Origin: Mesorhizobium sangaii
GTDB taxonomy: Bacteria > Pseudomonadota > Alphaproteobacteria > Rhizobiales > Rhizobiaceae
DNA length: 64,000 nt
Direction of reading: 5' to 3'
Assembly: GCF_014207355.1 (NCBI RefSeq)
Contig: NZ_JACHEF010000007.1
Coordinates: 186,001 to 250,000, forward strand
Shown here: positions 56,553-64,000 of the stretch, piece by piece
Numbering within the stretch: the stretch's first letter is position 1
How the letters are laid out: every line of letters starts with the position of its first letter
The notes under the pieces: model-generated
What the model was told of the DNA's origin: nothing
What the model saw: only the letters and a program-made list of their open reading frames with translations
Database searches by the model: none
Position numbers and translations under genes: made by a program

Positions 56553-56924
56553 TGTGCTTGTTCCTTGCTTCGGACCTTCTACTTTCCACCGTAGCGCCTG
56601 CCACAGGCAGGTCGGCGATTGCGTAAACAGGTCGGCGATTGCGTAAAAAGCGGCCCGCCATACTTCAGGTGTGACGCGCCAACTTTTGCTCAAGGCGGAA
56701 TATGGACCCGATCGCCATAAAGGTTCGAGACGGGGCGGGAATGAAAGAAATAGGAATTTTATAAAGATTTGCGCCGGCTCGCCGCCGGACGCCGGGCCAA
56801 TCATTCTGACGAGAGTCTGCCTTGCCAGTCCGTGATCGCCTGGCGGCGCTCATTGCCGGAAAGAACGGAACAAATCCTTCGACACGAGATTGTCGACCTG
56901 AGGGCCCACCAAAGGAGATGACAA
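56553..56924. other. Divergent kdp / ferritin-like gene control region
   Basis: This 372-base gap must hold the kdp promoter (minus strand) and the promoter of the ferritin-like gene (plus strand). It contains a tandem 20-bp repeat at 56608-56647. A GGAAC at 56868 lacks a CGTT at the right distance, so no EcfG promoter is claimed. No KdpE site could be identified by eye. Confidence 0.5.
56608..56647. repeat. Tandem 20-bp repeat (two units) in the kdp upstream region
   Basis: CAGGTCGGCGATTGCGTAAA occurs twice head to tail (56608-56627 and 56628-56647) with no mismatch. It could be a duplicated operator (for example for KdpE) or a recent slippage product. Confidence 0.9.
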
Positions 56925-57422
56925 ATGGCAAAGCCAAAAATGCTCGACGATCTGTTTCACGACACGCTGAAGGACATCTATTTCGCCGAAAAGAAGATCC
57001 TGGCGACGTTGCCGAAAATGGCCAAGGCCGCGCAAAGCGCCGACCTGAAAGCGGCCTTCGAAAAGCATCGCACCGAGACCGAGGGCCATGTCGCAAGGCT
57101 GGAGAAGGTCTTCGGCGTCATCGACAAGAAGCCGGTCGGCAAGACGTGTGCGGCCATCATGGGCATCACCGAGGAAGGCGCCGAGATCATGGAGGAATAC
57201 AAGGGATCTCCCGCGCTCGACGCCGGCTTGCTGGCCGCCGCGCAGGCGGTCGAACACTACGAGATTTCGCGCTATGGCACGCTGAGGACCTGGGCCGGCG
57301 AACTCGGCCTGAACGAAGCCGTGACACTTCTCGAAGCGACGCTGAAGGAAGAGAAGGCTACGGACGAAGCGCTGACGCAGATCGCGGAGTCGGCCGTCAA
57401 CCTGGCGGCAGAAGCAGCATAG
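56925..57422 (+). CDS. Ferritin-like DUF892 (YciE-type) protein
   Basis: A 165-residue helical protein of the DUF892/YciE family: DLFHDTLKDIYFAEKKIL at the N-terminus, HRTETEGHVARLEKVF in the middle and HYEISRYGTLRTWA near 110, which give the Glu/His pattern of a di-iron four-helix bundle. AAGGAGATG precedes the ATG. Family members are stress-induced and may store or handle metals. Confidence 0.9.
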   Translation: MAKPKMLDDLFHDTLKDIYFAEKKILATLPKMAKAAQSADLKAAFEKHRTETEGHVARLEKVFGVIDKKPVGKTCAAIMGITEEGAEIMEEYKGSPALDAGLLAAAQAVEHYEISRYGTLRTWAGELGLNEAVTLLEATLKEEKATDEALTQIAESAVNLAAEAA

Positions 57423-57461
57423 CAACCGAAAGCAATGATCGGCGACCGCGTCAGGAACAAC

Positions 57462-57517
57462 CTAACGCGGTTCCCGCATCATGCTGAGACTAACGCGGTT
57501 CCCGCATCATGCTGAGA
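57462..57517. repeat. Tandem 28-bp duplication at a gene end
   Basis: The 28-bp unit beginning CTAACGCGGTTCCCGC lies at 57462-57489 and again at 57490-57517 without change. The second unit encodes the stop and last seven codons of the Crp-family gene; the first lies just outside. The repeat looks recent. Confidence 0.95.
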
Positions 57518-58209
57518 TAGGTCGGGTCGAACTCGGCAATTTCCTGCAGCCGGTGCCAGTCGAGAATGGTCACCGTGTGGTTTGCCCAGTTGACGACGCC
57601 GACCTTGCGCAGGGCGCCGATGACGCGGTTCATATGCACAACCGAGAGGCCGAGCACGTCGGCCAGTTCGGCCTGCGAGAGCGGCAGATGGAAGCTCATG
57701 CCGTTGGTGCGTTGAACCACCTGCAAGCGTACGAAGAGTTCACAGACGAGATGGGCCAGATGCGAAGTCTTGGAACGGCGCCCCATCGCCACGATCCATT
57801 CGCGGTGGATGGCGCCGTCGACCAGCGTGTCCAGCCACAACAGCCGGGTCAGGTGCGACGCCTCCTCGGTGATGGCACGCAACCGGCTGTGATCAGCAAA
57901 GATGACGTGACAAGGCGACAGGGCGACGATGCCGTGATCCATGGTCTTCAGCAGGAAAGCGTGGAGATCGACGAAGTCGCCAGCCACCTGCAATGAGGTG
58001 AACTGTCGGCCGCCATTCTCCAGCACCTTGTAGCGTGCCGCCAAGCCGTCGAGGATCAGCGTCGAGTAAGTCGGCCGCGATCCGGAGGCGACAATGTCCT
58101 GCCCAGTGGCAAAATGCCTCTCGAAGGTCATGGCACCGGCCAGCAACGCTTTCTCGGCGTCGGAGAGCGCGTCGTGCTGGCCAAGGTTCAGATAAAGGGA
58201 TTCAAGCAC
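57490..58209 (-). CDS. Crp/Fnr-family transcriptional regulator
   Basis: A 239-residue regulator. The cyclic-nucleotide-like barrel covers about 15-130 (SGSRPTYSTLILDGLAARYKVL and FTSLQVAGDFVDLHAFLLK), the DNA-binding HTH about 165-205 (LPLSQAELADVLGLSVVHMNRVIGAL). No Cys cluster for an Fe-S centre is seen, so FNR-type oxygen sensing is unlikely. The ligand is unknown. Its end lies in a 28-bp duplication. Confidence 0.92.
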   Translation of the reverse strand: MLESLYLNLGQHDALSDAEKALLAGAMTFERHFATGQDIVASGSRPTYSTLILDGLAARYKVLENGGRQFTSLQVAGDFVDLHAFLLKTMDHGIVALSPCHVIFADHSRLRAITEEASHLTRLLWLDTLVDGAIHREWIVAMGRRSKTSHLAHLVCELFVRLQVVQRTNGMSFHLPLSQAELADVLGLSVVHMNRVIGALRKVGVVNWANHTVTILDWHRLQEIAEFDPTYLSMMREPR

Positions 58210-58432
58210 CGCTATCTCCAGCGAAGGGGCTCAGAGCCGATCGCCAATCCGTTTTGGCGCAAGCATGGGGGCGGCTGCGGAAGCACTAGGTCTTTGGACG
58301 GGGCCAGGCATTAACATTTGTTAGAGTGCACTTATTCTCCGGCAATCGCCACCTCAGGTGGAACAACAGTTCGGTCCGCGAATTGTCGGTTGAATCTCTC
58401 GCGAACATCGTCACCTGGAGGTCCAACCCATC

Positions 58433-58669
58433 ATGCCCAGATATTACCTTGACCTCTACAATGGTGATGGTCTGACGGTCGACGATGATGGTCAGGTGTT
58501 CGAAACGCGCGAACGCCTGCGGCGAGAGGCGATTCGCATATTGCCCGACATTGTTCGCGACGAGATGATCGAGAACGACCGCACGGTCATCACCGTCAAA
58601 GTGCGGGACGAGAGCGGGCGCCATGTCTTCGAAGCGTCGCTGGTCGTCTCTTCGGGGTGGTGTGACTGA
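58433..58669 (+). CDS. DUF6894 small protein
   Basis: A 78-residue protein: MPRYYLDLYNGDGLTVDDDG, then LRREAIRILPDIVRDE and VKVRDESGRHVFEASLVV. This is the pattern of rhizobial DUF6894 proteins, function unknown. CTGGAGG precedes the ATG. Confidence 0.85.
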   Translation: MPRYYLDLYNGDGLTVDDDGQVFETRERLRREAIRILPDIVRDEMIENDRTVITVKVRDESGRHVFEASLVVSSGWCD

Positions 58670-58814
58670 GCGCCTCGGCCCAAGGCTCGGGCGAAAGATT
58701 CCTCTGGCCATCATTTGTAATCGTCACCGTCGCCGCACCACTCCACCATGCGGAGATTGATCGAGGTGACGACGGTTTCCGAACCGACGTCCCGGCAGCA
58801 GGGAGTCCCGGCAG

Positions 58815-59012
58815 ATGAATCGCGCGAAAGTCGATACGGAGCGCGACGAACGCGCCAAGCGTGAATCGCAGATCGTGATCGCCGCCGAGCGGGCGGCGCG
58901 GGAGGAAAAGACGGCCAGGCTTAGAACTCTGCGCCTTGCCGCGCAGTCGGCGGATGAGCCGGCATCGGCCGGCCCCAAGCCGCCACGGAGACGCGCACGT
59001 TTGACGCGATGA
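58815..59012 (+). CDS. Small basic helical protein, unknown
   Basis: A 65-residue protein of alternating Lys/Arg/Glu (DERAKRESQIVIAAERAARE), probably one long helix, with a Pro/Arg tail. GGGAG lies about 12 bases before the ATG. No family recognised; it is supported by codon use and the ribosome site only. Confidence 0.5.
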   Translation: MNRAKVDTERDERAKRESQIVIAAERAAREEKTARLRTLRLAAQSADEPASAGPKPPRRRARLTR

Positions 59013-59059
59013 TTGTCGCGCAAGGCACACAGCCCGCATCTGTGATTTCCTGCGGCTAC

Positions 59060-59095
59060 TGAAAAAGCGAAAGCCCGGCTGGGTCGAGCCGGGCT
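59060..59095 (-). terminator. Rho-independent terminator (minus strand)
   Basis: AGCCCGGCT (59072-59080) and AGCCGGGCT (59087-59095) form a perfect 9-bp hairpin with a GGGTCG-type loop; reading on the minus strand it is followed by TTCGCTTTTT. It ends the DUF982 gene transcript. Confidence 0.85.
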
Positions 59096-59147
59096 TGGTG
59101 CGATGGCTGGTGTAGATTAGCCACCACATGGGAGGTGGCGTCAGGCG

Positions 59148-59450
59148 TCAAGCGGCGTAGCCGCCATAACCACGCGCAACCGCGTGTACGCCGACGGCTG
59201 GCTCGAGGTCAGGCCACAGGATGCCGGAAGCCTGGGCAAATTCGACCAGCGCACGGCGCGCCTGCTCGATGGTCACATAACCGGGAACCGCGAGATCACA
59301 TGCCTTTATCGCGTTGCGATAAAGCGGGCCACGGCGGGAAGTCGTCCAATTGGTCAGGAAATCGTGCATTTCGGCCAGCGAGGCAATCTCGCGCTTGAAG
59401 CCAAGGCCGACGGTCAGTGCGACCGGTGAATGAAACAGCTTGTCGTGCAT
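59148..59450 (-). CDS. DUF982 protein
   Basis: A 100-residue protein. ALTVGLGFKREIASLAEMHDFL, PLYRNAIKACDLAVPG and TIEQARRALVEFAQASGILW match DUF982, a rhizobial family of unknown role. AGGAG precedes ATG 59450. A perfect EcfG-type promoter lies upstream and a terminator downstream, so it is a single-gene stress unit. Confidence 0.85.
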   Translation of the reverse strand: MHDKLFHSPVALTVGLGFKREIASLAEMHDFLTNWTTSRRGPLYRNAIKACDLAVPGYVTIEQARRALVEFAQASGILWPDLEPAVGVHAVARGYGGYAA

Positions 59451-59519
59451 GAAACGGGCTCCTGATTTTCGCAGCGCCGGGAGAGATATCCGGGCTGGTC
59501 CACGGACGGGACGCCGTGA

Positions 59520-59544
59520 AACGCGCCGCGAGGCACGAGGTTCC
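59520..59544 (-). promoter_or_regulatory. EcfG-type general-stress promoter
   Basis: On the minus strand, GGAAC at 59544-59540, 16 bases, CGTT at 59523-59520. Start expected near 59512, about 60 bases before the DUF982 ATG. Confidence 0.7.
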
Positions 59545-59609
59545 AAGCCGAGCGCTTTTATATGAATGCGGCGGTCATTCCTTTGATCGCGATGCCCGCA
59601 CCAGCGCTA

Positions 59610-60851
59610 TCAGCGGTCGGCAGATTGTCGTGTGAGGCTGGTCGGCATCCGCCAGGACCTTGCGTCACTCGCGATTGGAACCTCGCGTGTCTCACGCTGG
59701 TTCGACAGGCGAAGAATTGCCGCAAGCCTGTTTCCCAGCGAGACGCCGGGCTTTTCAACAACAAGGTGCGCGACCAGCGCCATGAGGAGCAGCAGTACCA
59801 TCGCCATCACGATCACAAGCCAATATTGGGTGGCGTTGTCCATGGCAAAGGTCCGCACGGGCGGGATGGAAAATATCGAGACGAAGGCAAGCCCCTGCAA
59901 GAGATAGATGCCATAGCTGATCTCGCCCAGTCGCACCGAACGGGTGGCGGTCAGAAGGCCAAAGAAATCGGCGCCTGAGACAATCAGGACGAAGGCACCG
60001 ATGCATAGCAGCATCGGCCCCGGCGCGTAGGCAACCCTGTAGGTGGCAAAAACATACACCAGCAGCGCCAGGGCGATGGCGGACAGGGCGTGCCGGTGCA
60101 CCCTCACCAGCAGGGCGTTTGCTTCAAGCGTCGCGCACAGCATGCCGCCAGCGAAAAGTCCCAGGTAGCTGTAGGCGCCGCTGCCTCCACTCATTGACAT
60201 GAGGATGGAAAAGGCCAGCAGAACGGCCGGCAATCCTATGCGGGTAACCGGGTGTCGGCTGAATATGGCTGCGATAGGCAGGCTGAAATAGAACAGCCAT
60301 TCATAGGGCAAGGTCCAGGTTACGCAGGCCAATACGCAGACGCGGGCATTCGAAAGCGGGACATAGCCAAAGACGCCGAACAGCAGATTGAAAAATGCCC
60401 GCTCGTAGGTGGCGAAGGTCGAATAATCGATCCGCCCGTCGACGATCTCCAACGCCATCGCCACGCCGACGGCCAAAATGTAGAGCGGCCCGATCCTGAA
60501 AGCCCGCTTGAGCAACAGGGTCGGAAAATCCAGGGAAGCCCTTGCCGACAGCAGTTTCCCCCAGAACAGATAGGCGGAGATGATGAAGAAAAAGGACACC
60601 CCCACCTGTCCCAGCAGGCCATAGAAAGCGGACGGCGGATACTTCCATGCGCCGGTCGTCAGGAATTCATGGTAGATGACGGCGTGGTGAAGCGCGACGG
60701 CAAGCGCCAGATAGCCTCGCATTCCGTCTATCGCCCGGACCCTGGCGGCGGTCGCTTCGAAACCGACCCGCTGAAACAGCGGCAAGCCCGCAAGCGGCCA
60801 AAGCAGAGCGACGACCACGAAGGCGGGCCAGAGATCATAAAGTCCAATCAC
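59610..60851 (-). CDS. Acyltransferase 3 (OafA-type) membrane protein
   Basis: A 413-residue protein with about ten membrane segments. The family signature RAIDGMRGYLALAVALHHAVIY holds the catalytic-type His pair and the R of the RxxxR region; FFFIISAYLFWGKLL follows. Such enzymes O-acylate sugars of polysaccharides, lipid A or Nod factors. No polysaccharide genes are adjacent. Confidence 0.9.
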   Translation of the reverse strand: MIGLYDLWPAFVVVALLWPLAGLPLFQRVGFEATAARVRAIDGMRGYLALAVALHHAVIYHEFLTTGAWKYPPSAFYGLLGQVGVSFFFIISAYLFWGKLLSARASLDFPTLLLKRAFRIGPLYILAVGVAMALEIVDGRIDYSTFATYERAFFNLLFGVFGYVPLSNARVCVLACVTWTLPYEWLFYFSLPIAAIFSRHPVTRIGLPAVLLAFSILMSMSGGSGAYSYLGLFAGGMLCATLEANALLVRVHRHALSAIALALLVYVFATYRVAYAPGPMLLCIGAFVLIVSGADFFGLLTATRSVRLGEISYGIYLLQGLAFVSIFSIPPVRTFAMDNATQYWLVIVMAMVLLLLMALVAHLVVEKPGVSLGNRLAAILRLSNQRETREVPIASDARSWRMPTSLTRQSADR

Positions 60852-61064
60852 GATTGCTCCGAGCCGACGCGCACAGCCTGCTGAGTCCCTGTTGGACTAT
60901 GCAACCTTGCCCAGCGCCGGCACAAGCGCTCGCCACGATCCGCCTGATGCTTTCCGCGGGCGGCTAGCCGAACAGTCGCTGGCCCGCCTGGCCAAAGCCA
61001 TCAAGCATTTGCACGAAACGGGAACTGGAGGGTTGGCCGATCGCGCTGTCGCCGACGTTCGGCC

Positions 61065-61244
61065 CTACTGCCGCACGAGCGCGTTTGCTTCAGCCAATGT
61101 GGCCAGCATTTGCTCGACGTTCTGCGCCGAGGCGTCCGTACGCTCGATGTGCCGCATCACCTGCTGCGTCAGCATCGCAAGCCTTGCGGCGCGATATACG
61201 TCGCCGTTTCTCGCGGCATCAAGGTTGAAGGTCGCGATCGTCAT
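61065..61244 (-). CDS. Small helical protein, 59 residues, unknown
   Basis: A 59-residue protein beginning MTIATFNLDAARNGDVYRAA and ending MLATLAEANALVRQ. It is highly helical with no membrane segment. The ribosome site is weak (TTGGGA). It lies 33 bases after the next gene upstream, on the same strand. Composition and helix periodicity favour it over the plus-strand frame across the same bases. Confidence 0.6.
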   Translation of the reverse strand: MTIATFNLDAARNGDVYRAARLAMLTQQVMRHIERTDASAQNVEQMLATLAEANALVRQ

Positions 61245-61277
61245 GGCAACAATCCCAAAGAGTATGGAGCACTACAA

Positions 61278-61484
61278 TTAGAGTGCCGAGGGATCGATCT
61301 TCGTCAGGCGCTCTCTGGCCTCGATCACACGCCGCTGAGCGGCCCGTATTCTGCCGCAGAGCGCGAGATTGATCCCGACTCCGCAGTCTTCGTCCAGCAT
61401 TTCCTTGGCGCGTCTGAGGGCGGACTCCGCCCGCTTGACGCGCTGTCTGGCCTTGGCCAGTTCCAAGATCACGAGATCGGCCAT
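61278..61484 (-). CDS. Small coiled-coil protein, unknown
   Basis: A 68-residue protein (MADLVILELAKARQRVKRAE and onwards) rich in Arg/Glu/Leu heptads, likely a coiled coil, with Cys residues in DEDCGVGINLALCG. The start at 61484 is chosen over 61556 because an EcfG-like promoter (61529-61553) would begin transcription near 61520. Confidence 0.65.
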   Translation of the reverse strand: MADLVILELAKARQRVKRAESALRRAKEMLDEDCGVGINLALCGRIRAAQRRVIEARERLTKIDPSAL

Positions 61485-61528
61485 CGCGCCACGTTCGTTT
61501 TGCTCTGGGGTGTACATCATGAAGTGCC

Positions 61529-61553
61529 AACTCATGACGGAGCGGTTCGTTCC
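61529..61553 (-). promoter_or_regulatory. EcfG-like promoter
   Basis: On the minus strand, GGAAC at 61553-61549, 17 bases, GTT at 61531-61529 (AGTT in place of CGTT). Start expected near 61520, about 36 bases before the ATG at 61484. Confidence 0.5.
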
Positions 61554-61657
61554 CATTGAGGCTTGGCACCGAGATCACGAATAGAGTCTTCGTTGCGACG
61601 AACCCCTGCAACGGAGATCTCTTCCCAATGACAGTGAGACCCCGATGGCGGGCTCTT

Positions 61658-61900
61658 CTATTGCCCTGCGGTCAGGACGAACGTGCGCACTCTTGCGTCA
61701 GTTCGCTTCAGGCAATGCTCTGGAATATCTGGCCACGTCGCCTCAGCGCATTCTTTCCCTGTGCCTGCAACAGTTTCGCGAGGCTGCACGTTCGCGGCTT
61801 GGGTAGCGGTGGTTGAGGTGAAGAGCACAGTCTGCGTGATGAGCGCAGCGACGGCGGCGACCTGGATCAGGACGGTAGCTAGGGCGATCTTTTTGAGCAC
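61658..61900 (-). CDS. Small exported protein, possibly leaderless
   Basis: An 80-residue protein with a Sec-type start (LKKIALATVLIQVAAVAALI) and a mature part holding CAEATWPDIPEHCLKR, a Cys/Trp/Pro pattern seen in small exported rhizobial proteins. The only start in frame is GTG at 61900, which lies almost exactly where transcription should begin from the EcfG-type promoter, so the mRNA may be leaderless. Confidence 0.72.
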   Translation of the reverse strand: MLKKIALATVLIQVAAVAALITQTVLFTSTTATQAANVQPRETVAGTGKECAEATWPDIPEHCLKRTDARVRTFVLTAGQ

Positions 61901-61907
61901 GCGAGGA

Positions 61908-61932
61908 AACGCTCCACCCCGCTCCTGGTTCC
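61908..61932 (-). promoter_or_regulatory. EcfG-type general-stress promoter
   Basis: On the minus strand, GGAAC at 61932-61928, 16 bases, CGTT at 61911-61908. The expected start, 6-9 bases past -10, falls on or next to the GTG at 61900. Confidence 0.7.
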
Positions 61933-62079
61933 TCCGGTTTCTGATTTTGGTTCAGATTGGCCCACTCCCTTACGGTGCGGACTTTTCTGCTTGAGCAGGC
62001 CAGCCAAGCGGAGAAAGAAGCAGGGAGACCTAGGCTCTTCAGAAATCACCAGCGATTTCAAAGCGTTGTCGAATTATGG

Positions 62080-62169
62080 TGGCGGAGAGAGCGGGATTCG
62101 AACCCGCGTTACGGTCTCCCGTAAACACACTTTCCAGGCGTGCGCCTTCAACCACTCGGCCACCTCTCC
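62080..62169 (-). tRNA. tRNA-Ser (anticodon GGA)
   Basis: A class II tRNA of about 90 bases with a long variable arm. Acceptor GGAGAGG pairs with TCTCTCC; the anticodon loop is CTGGAAA with anticodon GGA; the T-arm is GCGGGTTCGAATCCCGC. The CCA end is encoded (62080-62082). Confidence 0.97.
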
Positions 62170-62533
62170 GTCCATGCATGTCGCGCCGGCCGGTTTCGCC
62201 GCGCGGGTTGGGGAGATGCACCTCCCTTGGGGCGGTGGCGTGGAATTCCGCGCCGGCGTCGCCAACCAGCGAACGCCCTTCCCCTGCACCTGAGCCGTCG
62301 AAGCAACAGGCGCGGGGCTCATCTAGTCGATCCGGCGCCGAATGCCAAGCCATAACGGCAGTCTATTCGCTTTGCCGGCCACACAGCGTTTCGCGAGACT
62401 GCCGGCGCCTCCATTTTGAGGCGCCGCCACCCGAATGATGTGCACAGGCAAGGCCGCAAAGCCGGCGGCGCTTGACTTCGCCCGGGGTCGCCTGTCTCGT
62501 GGTGGAAAGACTTTGCGGGGGCATCGTCCGGAC
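62170..62533. other. Non-coding gap next to tRNA-Ser
   Basis: 364 bases without a supported gene. It should hold the tRNA promoter on the minus strand near 62180-62230. A perfect hairpin GGCGCCTC (62404-62411) / GAGGCGCC (62418-62425) is present but has no T-run. Open frames across it lack ribosome sites and family character. Confidence 0.5.
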
Positions 62534-63238
62534 ATGACATCGAGCAATGGACAGACGCCAGCGAGGCGACCGGACAGCGGCCTGTCCTTCGTGCCTCCGG
62601 GATGGCTCATCTTCGTCATGGCATGGTCGGTCTACGGCCTGATCTCCGCCTGGCGACTGGTCGGCGACTACGGCCTGCCGGACAGGGTCTTCTATCTCGT
62701 CTATAGCGGCCTCGCCGTCGACATCATCACCATCCTGTGGGGGCTTTATCTGCTCGGCCTCGCCTTCGGCCGCTCGGCCCGCTTCCCGCGCCATTTCACC
62801 ATCTGGCAGATCGCAACGATCATCTGGCTGCTGGCGAGGCAGGCCTATGTGCTGACGATTTCCGATTTCGTCTTCTCGGGCCAGGCGCTTGTCGTCACCG
62901 CTGCCGAGATCGCCATCGGGGTTCTCTGCATCTATCTGCTGCGCCGCGGTTCAGAAGCCGGGACCGTCTATGCCAATCCTGCAACCGAAAGCCCGCCTGT
63001 CTTCGTCTCGGTCGCCGCCGCCCTGCTCGGCATCATCCTCGGCGCGGTCATCGGCGCCGTCGGTGGATTCCTCGTCGGTGAGGGGATTACGGATGCCACC
63101 GATATGAGCTGCTTCGAGGGCGCCTGCGGCTATTTTGCCGTGTTCATCGGTCTGGCCGGGTTGGTCGTCGGCGCCATCGCTGGTGGCCTTTTCGCCGTCT
63201 GGCGCGTCCACCGGCGCAAACGCAAGCCTGCGGCATAG
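62534..63238 (+). CDS. Polytopic membrane protein, DUF2569-like
   Basis: A 234-residue protein with about six membrane segments. After PPGWLIFVMAWSVYGLI it shows an aromatic-rich pattern with conserved loops, loosely like DUF2569. The last 70 residues form two glycine-rich helices (LLGIILGAVIGAVGGFLVG and FIGLAGLVVGAIAGGLF) joined by an acidic loop with two Cys, like channel or small-Gly-zipper proteins. ATG 62534 is preferred; upstream extension is not hydrophobic. Function unknown. Confidence 0.75.
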   Translation: MTSSNGQTPARRPDSGLSFVPPGWLIFVMAWSVYGLISAWRLVGDYGLPDRVFYLVYSGLAVDIITILWGLYLLGLAFGRSARFPRHFTIWQIATIIWLLARQAYVLTISDFVFSGQALVVTAAEIAIGVLCIYLLRRGSEAGTVYANPATESPPVFVSVAAALLGIILGAVIGAVGGFLVGEGITDATDMSCFEGACGYFAVFIGLAGLVVGAIAGGLFAVWRVHRRKRKPAA

Positions 63239-63357
63239 GCCGGGCTTCAAATTCGCGTATGGCGATTGCGAACCAGGCATGCGCATTCTATCTCTCATTT
63301 GAAACCGGAAGGCCTCGGAAGTGCTTGAGGACCGGGCCGGGAGGAAAAGGTCCCTGA

Positions 63358-63681
63358 ATGTTTCGCTTGCTCTTTCGTCTTGCCGCGATGGTCGCGCTGT
63401 CGATTTCCGTCATCATGGCGGTGCTCGACGCGACGCGCACCGTGGCGGCCTCGGCGCTGGTACTGACCCCGCTCAACGCCAGTTGGCTGGCGGTCTCGCC
63501 GGACACGCGGGCTGCCTTCGAAACCTTGGTGCGAACCAAGGCCGGTCCTCTGCTGTGGGACGTTGCCATCGCCTGGGTGCTCAACCAGCCCGGCTTCGCC
63601 GTGTTCGCGGTGCTGGCCCTCCTGCTCTATGCGATCGGCTACAGGCGGCAACGACGCCCAGGACAGTTCGCCGCCACCTGA
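63358..63681 (+). CDS. Small membrane protein, unknown
   Basis: A 107-residue protein with an N-terminal and a C-terminal hydrophobic segment (AAMVALSISVIMAVLDAT and FAVFAVLALLLYAIGYRR) and a soluble middle with LNASWLAVSPDTRAAFETLV. Conserved-looking but not recognised. It precedes msrA by 39 bases and may be co-transcribed. Confidence 0.75.
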   Translation: MFRLLFRLAAMVALSISVIMAVLDATRTVAASALVLTPLNASWLAVSPDTRAAFETLVRTKAGPLLWDVAIAWVLNQPGFAVFAVLALLLYAIGYRRQRRPGQFAAT

Positions 63682-63720
63682 TCCAGTCCCTGCATCCCAC
63701 CCAGAGAGGGAAGACCGCGC

Positions 63721-64000
63721 ATGTTCTTTCTCAGCGACATGCTGAACAAGAAGCTCAATCTGCCGAAGCCGTCCGAGGCGTTGCCGGGCCGCGCCCGGGC
63801 GATCCCGACGACATCCAGGCATCATGTCCTGAAAAAGCCGCTCAAGGGCCCCTATCCCGAAGGCTTTGAAACGGCGCTGTTCGGGCTCGGCTGTTTCTGG
63901 GGCGCGGAGCGCATGTTCTGGCAGCTCGAAGGCGTCTGGGTCACCGCGGTCGGCTATGCCGGCGGCATCACGCCCAATCCGACCCATCAGGAAACCTGCA
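63721..64000 (+). CDS. msrA: Peptide methionine sulfoxide reductase A, 5' part
   Basis: The first 93 residues of MsrA; the window ends inside the gene. The catalytic Cys58 is in [10 protein letters not shown], followed by [21 protein letters not shown] 50-residue N-terminal extension (to about KGPYPEG) is usual for the long rhizobial form. AGAGAGGG precedes the ATG. It repairs oxidised methionine, fitting the stress genes nearby. Confidence 0.95.
   Translation, partial: MFFLSDMLNKKLNLPKPSEALPGRARAIPTTSRHHVLKKPLKGPYPEGFETALFGLGCFWGAERMFWQLEGVWVTAVGYAGGITPNPTHQETC

Noticed and set aside
56608-56647. Tandem repeat considered as a CRISPR array
   Set aside because: Only two directly abutting units, no spacers and no cas genes.
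56868-56895. GGAAC upstream of the ferritin-like gene as an EcfG promoter
   Set aside because: No CGTT occurs 16-17 bases downstream.
60892-61281. Plus-strand frame of 129 codons
   Set aside because: Cys/Ser/Arg mixture without a domain; the minus strand gives a better small gene at 61065-61244.
62080-62169. tRNA-Ser considered as an integration site
   Set aside because: No integrase, no direct repeat of the tRNA end and no shift in gene type on either side.

Overview
The window looks like about 64 kb of chromosome from an alphaproteobacterium of the Hyphomicrobiales, most likely Mesorhizobium or a close relative. The evidence is high GC, many four-base ATGA gene overlaps, rhizobial families (DUF992, DUF982, DUF6894, a long S21), a tetrameric sarcosine oxidase operon, and intergenic palindromic repeats of the kind common in Mesorhizobium. 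The genus is inferred from recall, not from a search. No phage genes, insertion sequences, integrases or CRISPR arrays were seen.

Layout. 1-3654: end of an SDR gene, a GMC oxidoreductase, a Dabb protein and an MFS carrier, probably one catabolic operon. 3714-7874: EamA carrier, EEP-family hydrolase, Na+/H+ antiporter and a GST. 7913-11882: four-gene polyamine/iron-type ABC importer. 12125-19791: Fe-ADH, ALDH, glutamine-synthetase-like ligase, APC permease and N-formylglutamate-amidohydrolase-family protein, divergent from an RpiR regulator. Together these look like a gamma-glutamylation route for an amine or amino alcohol. 19951-24230: RND efflux pair. 24355-27719: GT87, GT2, YdjC-type deacetylase and GtrA, tightly overlapped. 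27920-34269: ACAD10/11-type acyl-CoA dehydrogenase with an MDR reductase, divergent from SDR, MaoC, an ACAD10/11-type kinase, a second SDR and a TetR regulator. 34380-34733: a small exported protein behind three palindromic operators. 34905-41622: ThuA protein, a small stress-type protein, and soxB-x-soxD-soxA-soxG with an unknown gene x. 41823-48100: small membrane protein, SDR, SET protein, rpsU, TPR lipoprotein, two DUF992 proteins and an MFS exporter. 48209-56552: an extended kdp operon (26-aa peptide, kdpF, kdpA, 71-aa protein, kdpB, kdpC, kdpD, kdpE). 56925-64000: ferritin-like, Crp-type and several small stress-type genes, an acyltransferase, tRNA-Ser(GGA), two membrane proteins and the start of msrA.

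Two threads tie the window together. Five sites fit the alphaproteobacterial general-stress sigma EcfG consensus GGAAC-N16/17-(C)GTT, four of them before small minus-strand genes and one before DUF992, so part of the window probably belongs to the general stress regulon. Several catabolic cassettes (gamma-glutamyl, 4-hydroxyacyl-CoA-like, sarcosine, GMC) each carry their own regulator or transporter, as expected for a soil bacterium that uses many substrates.
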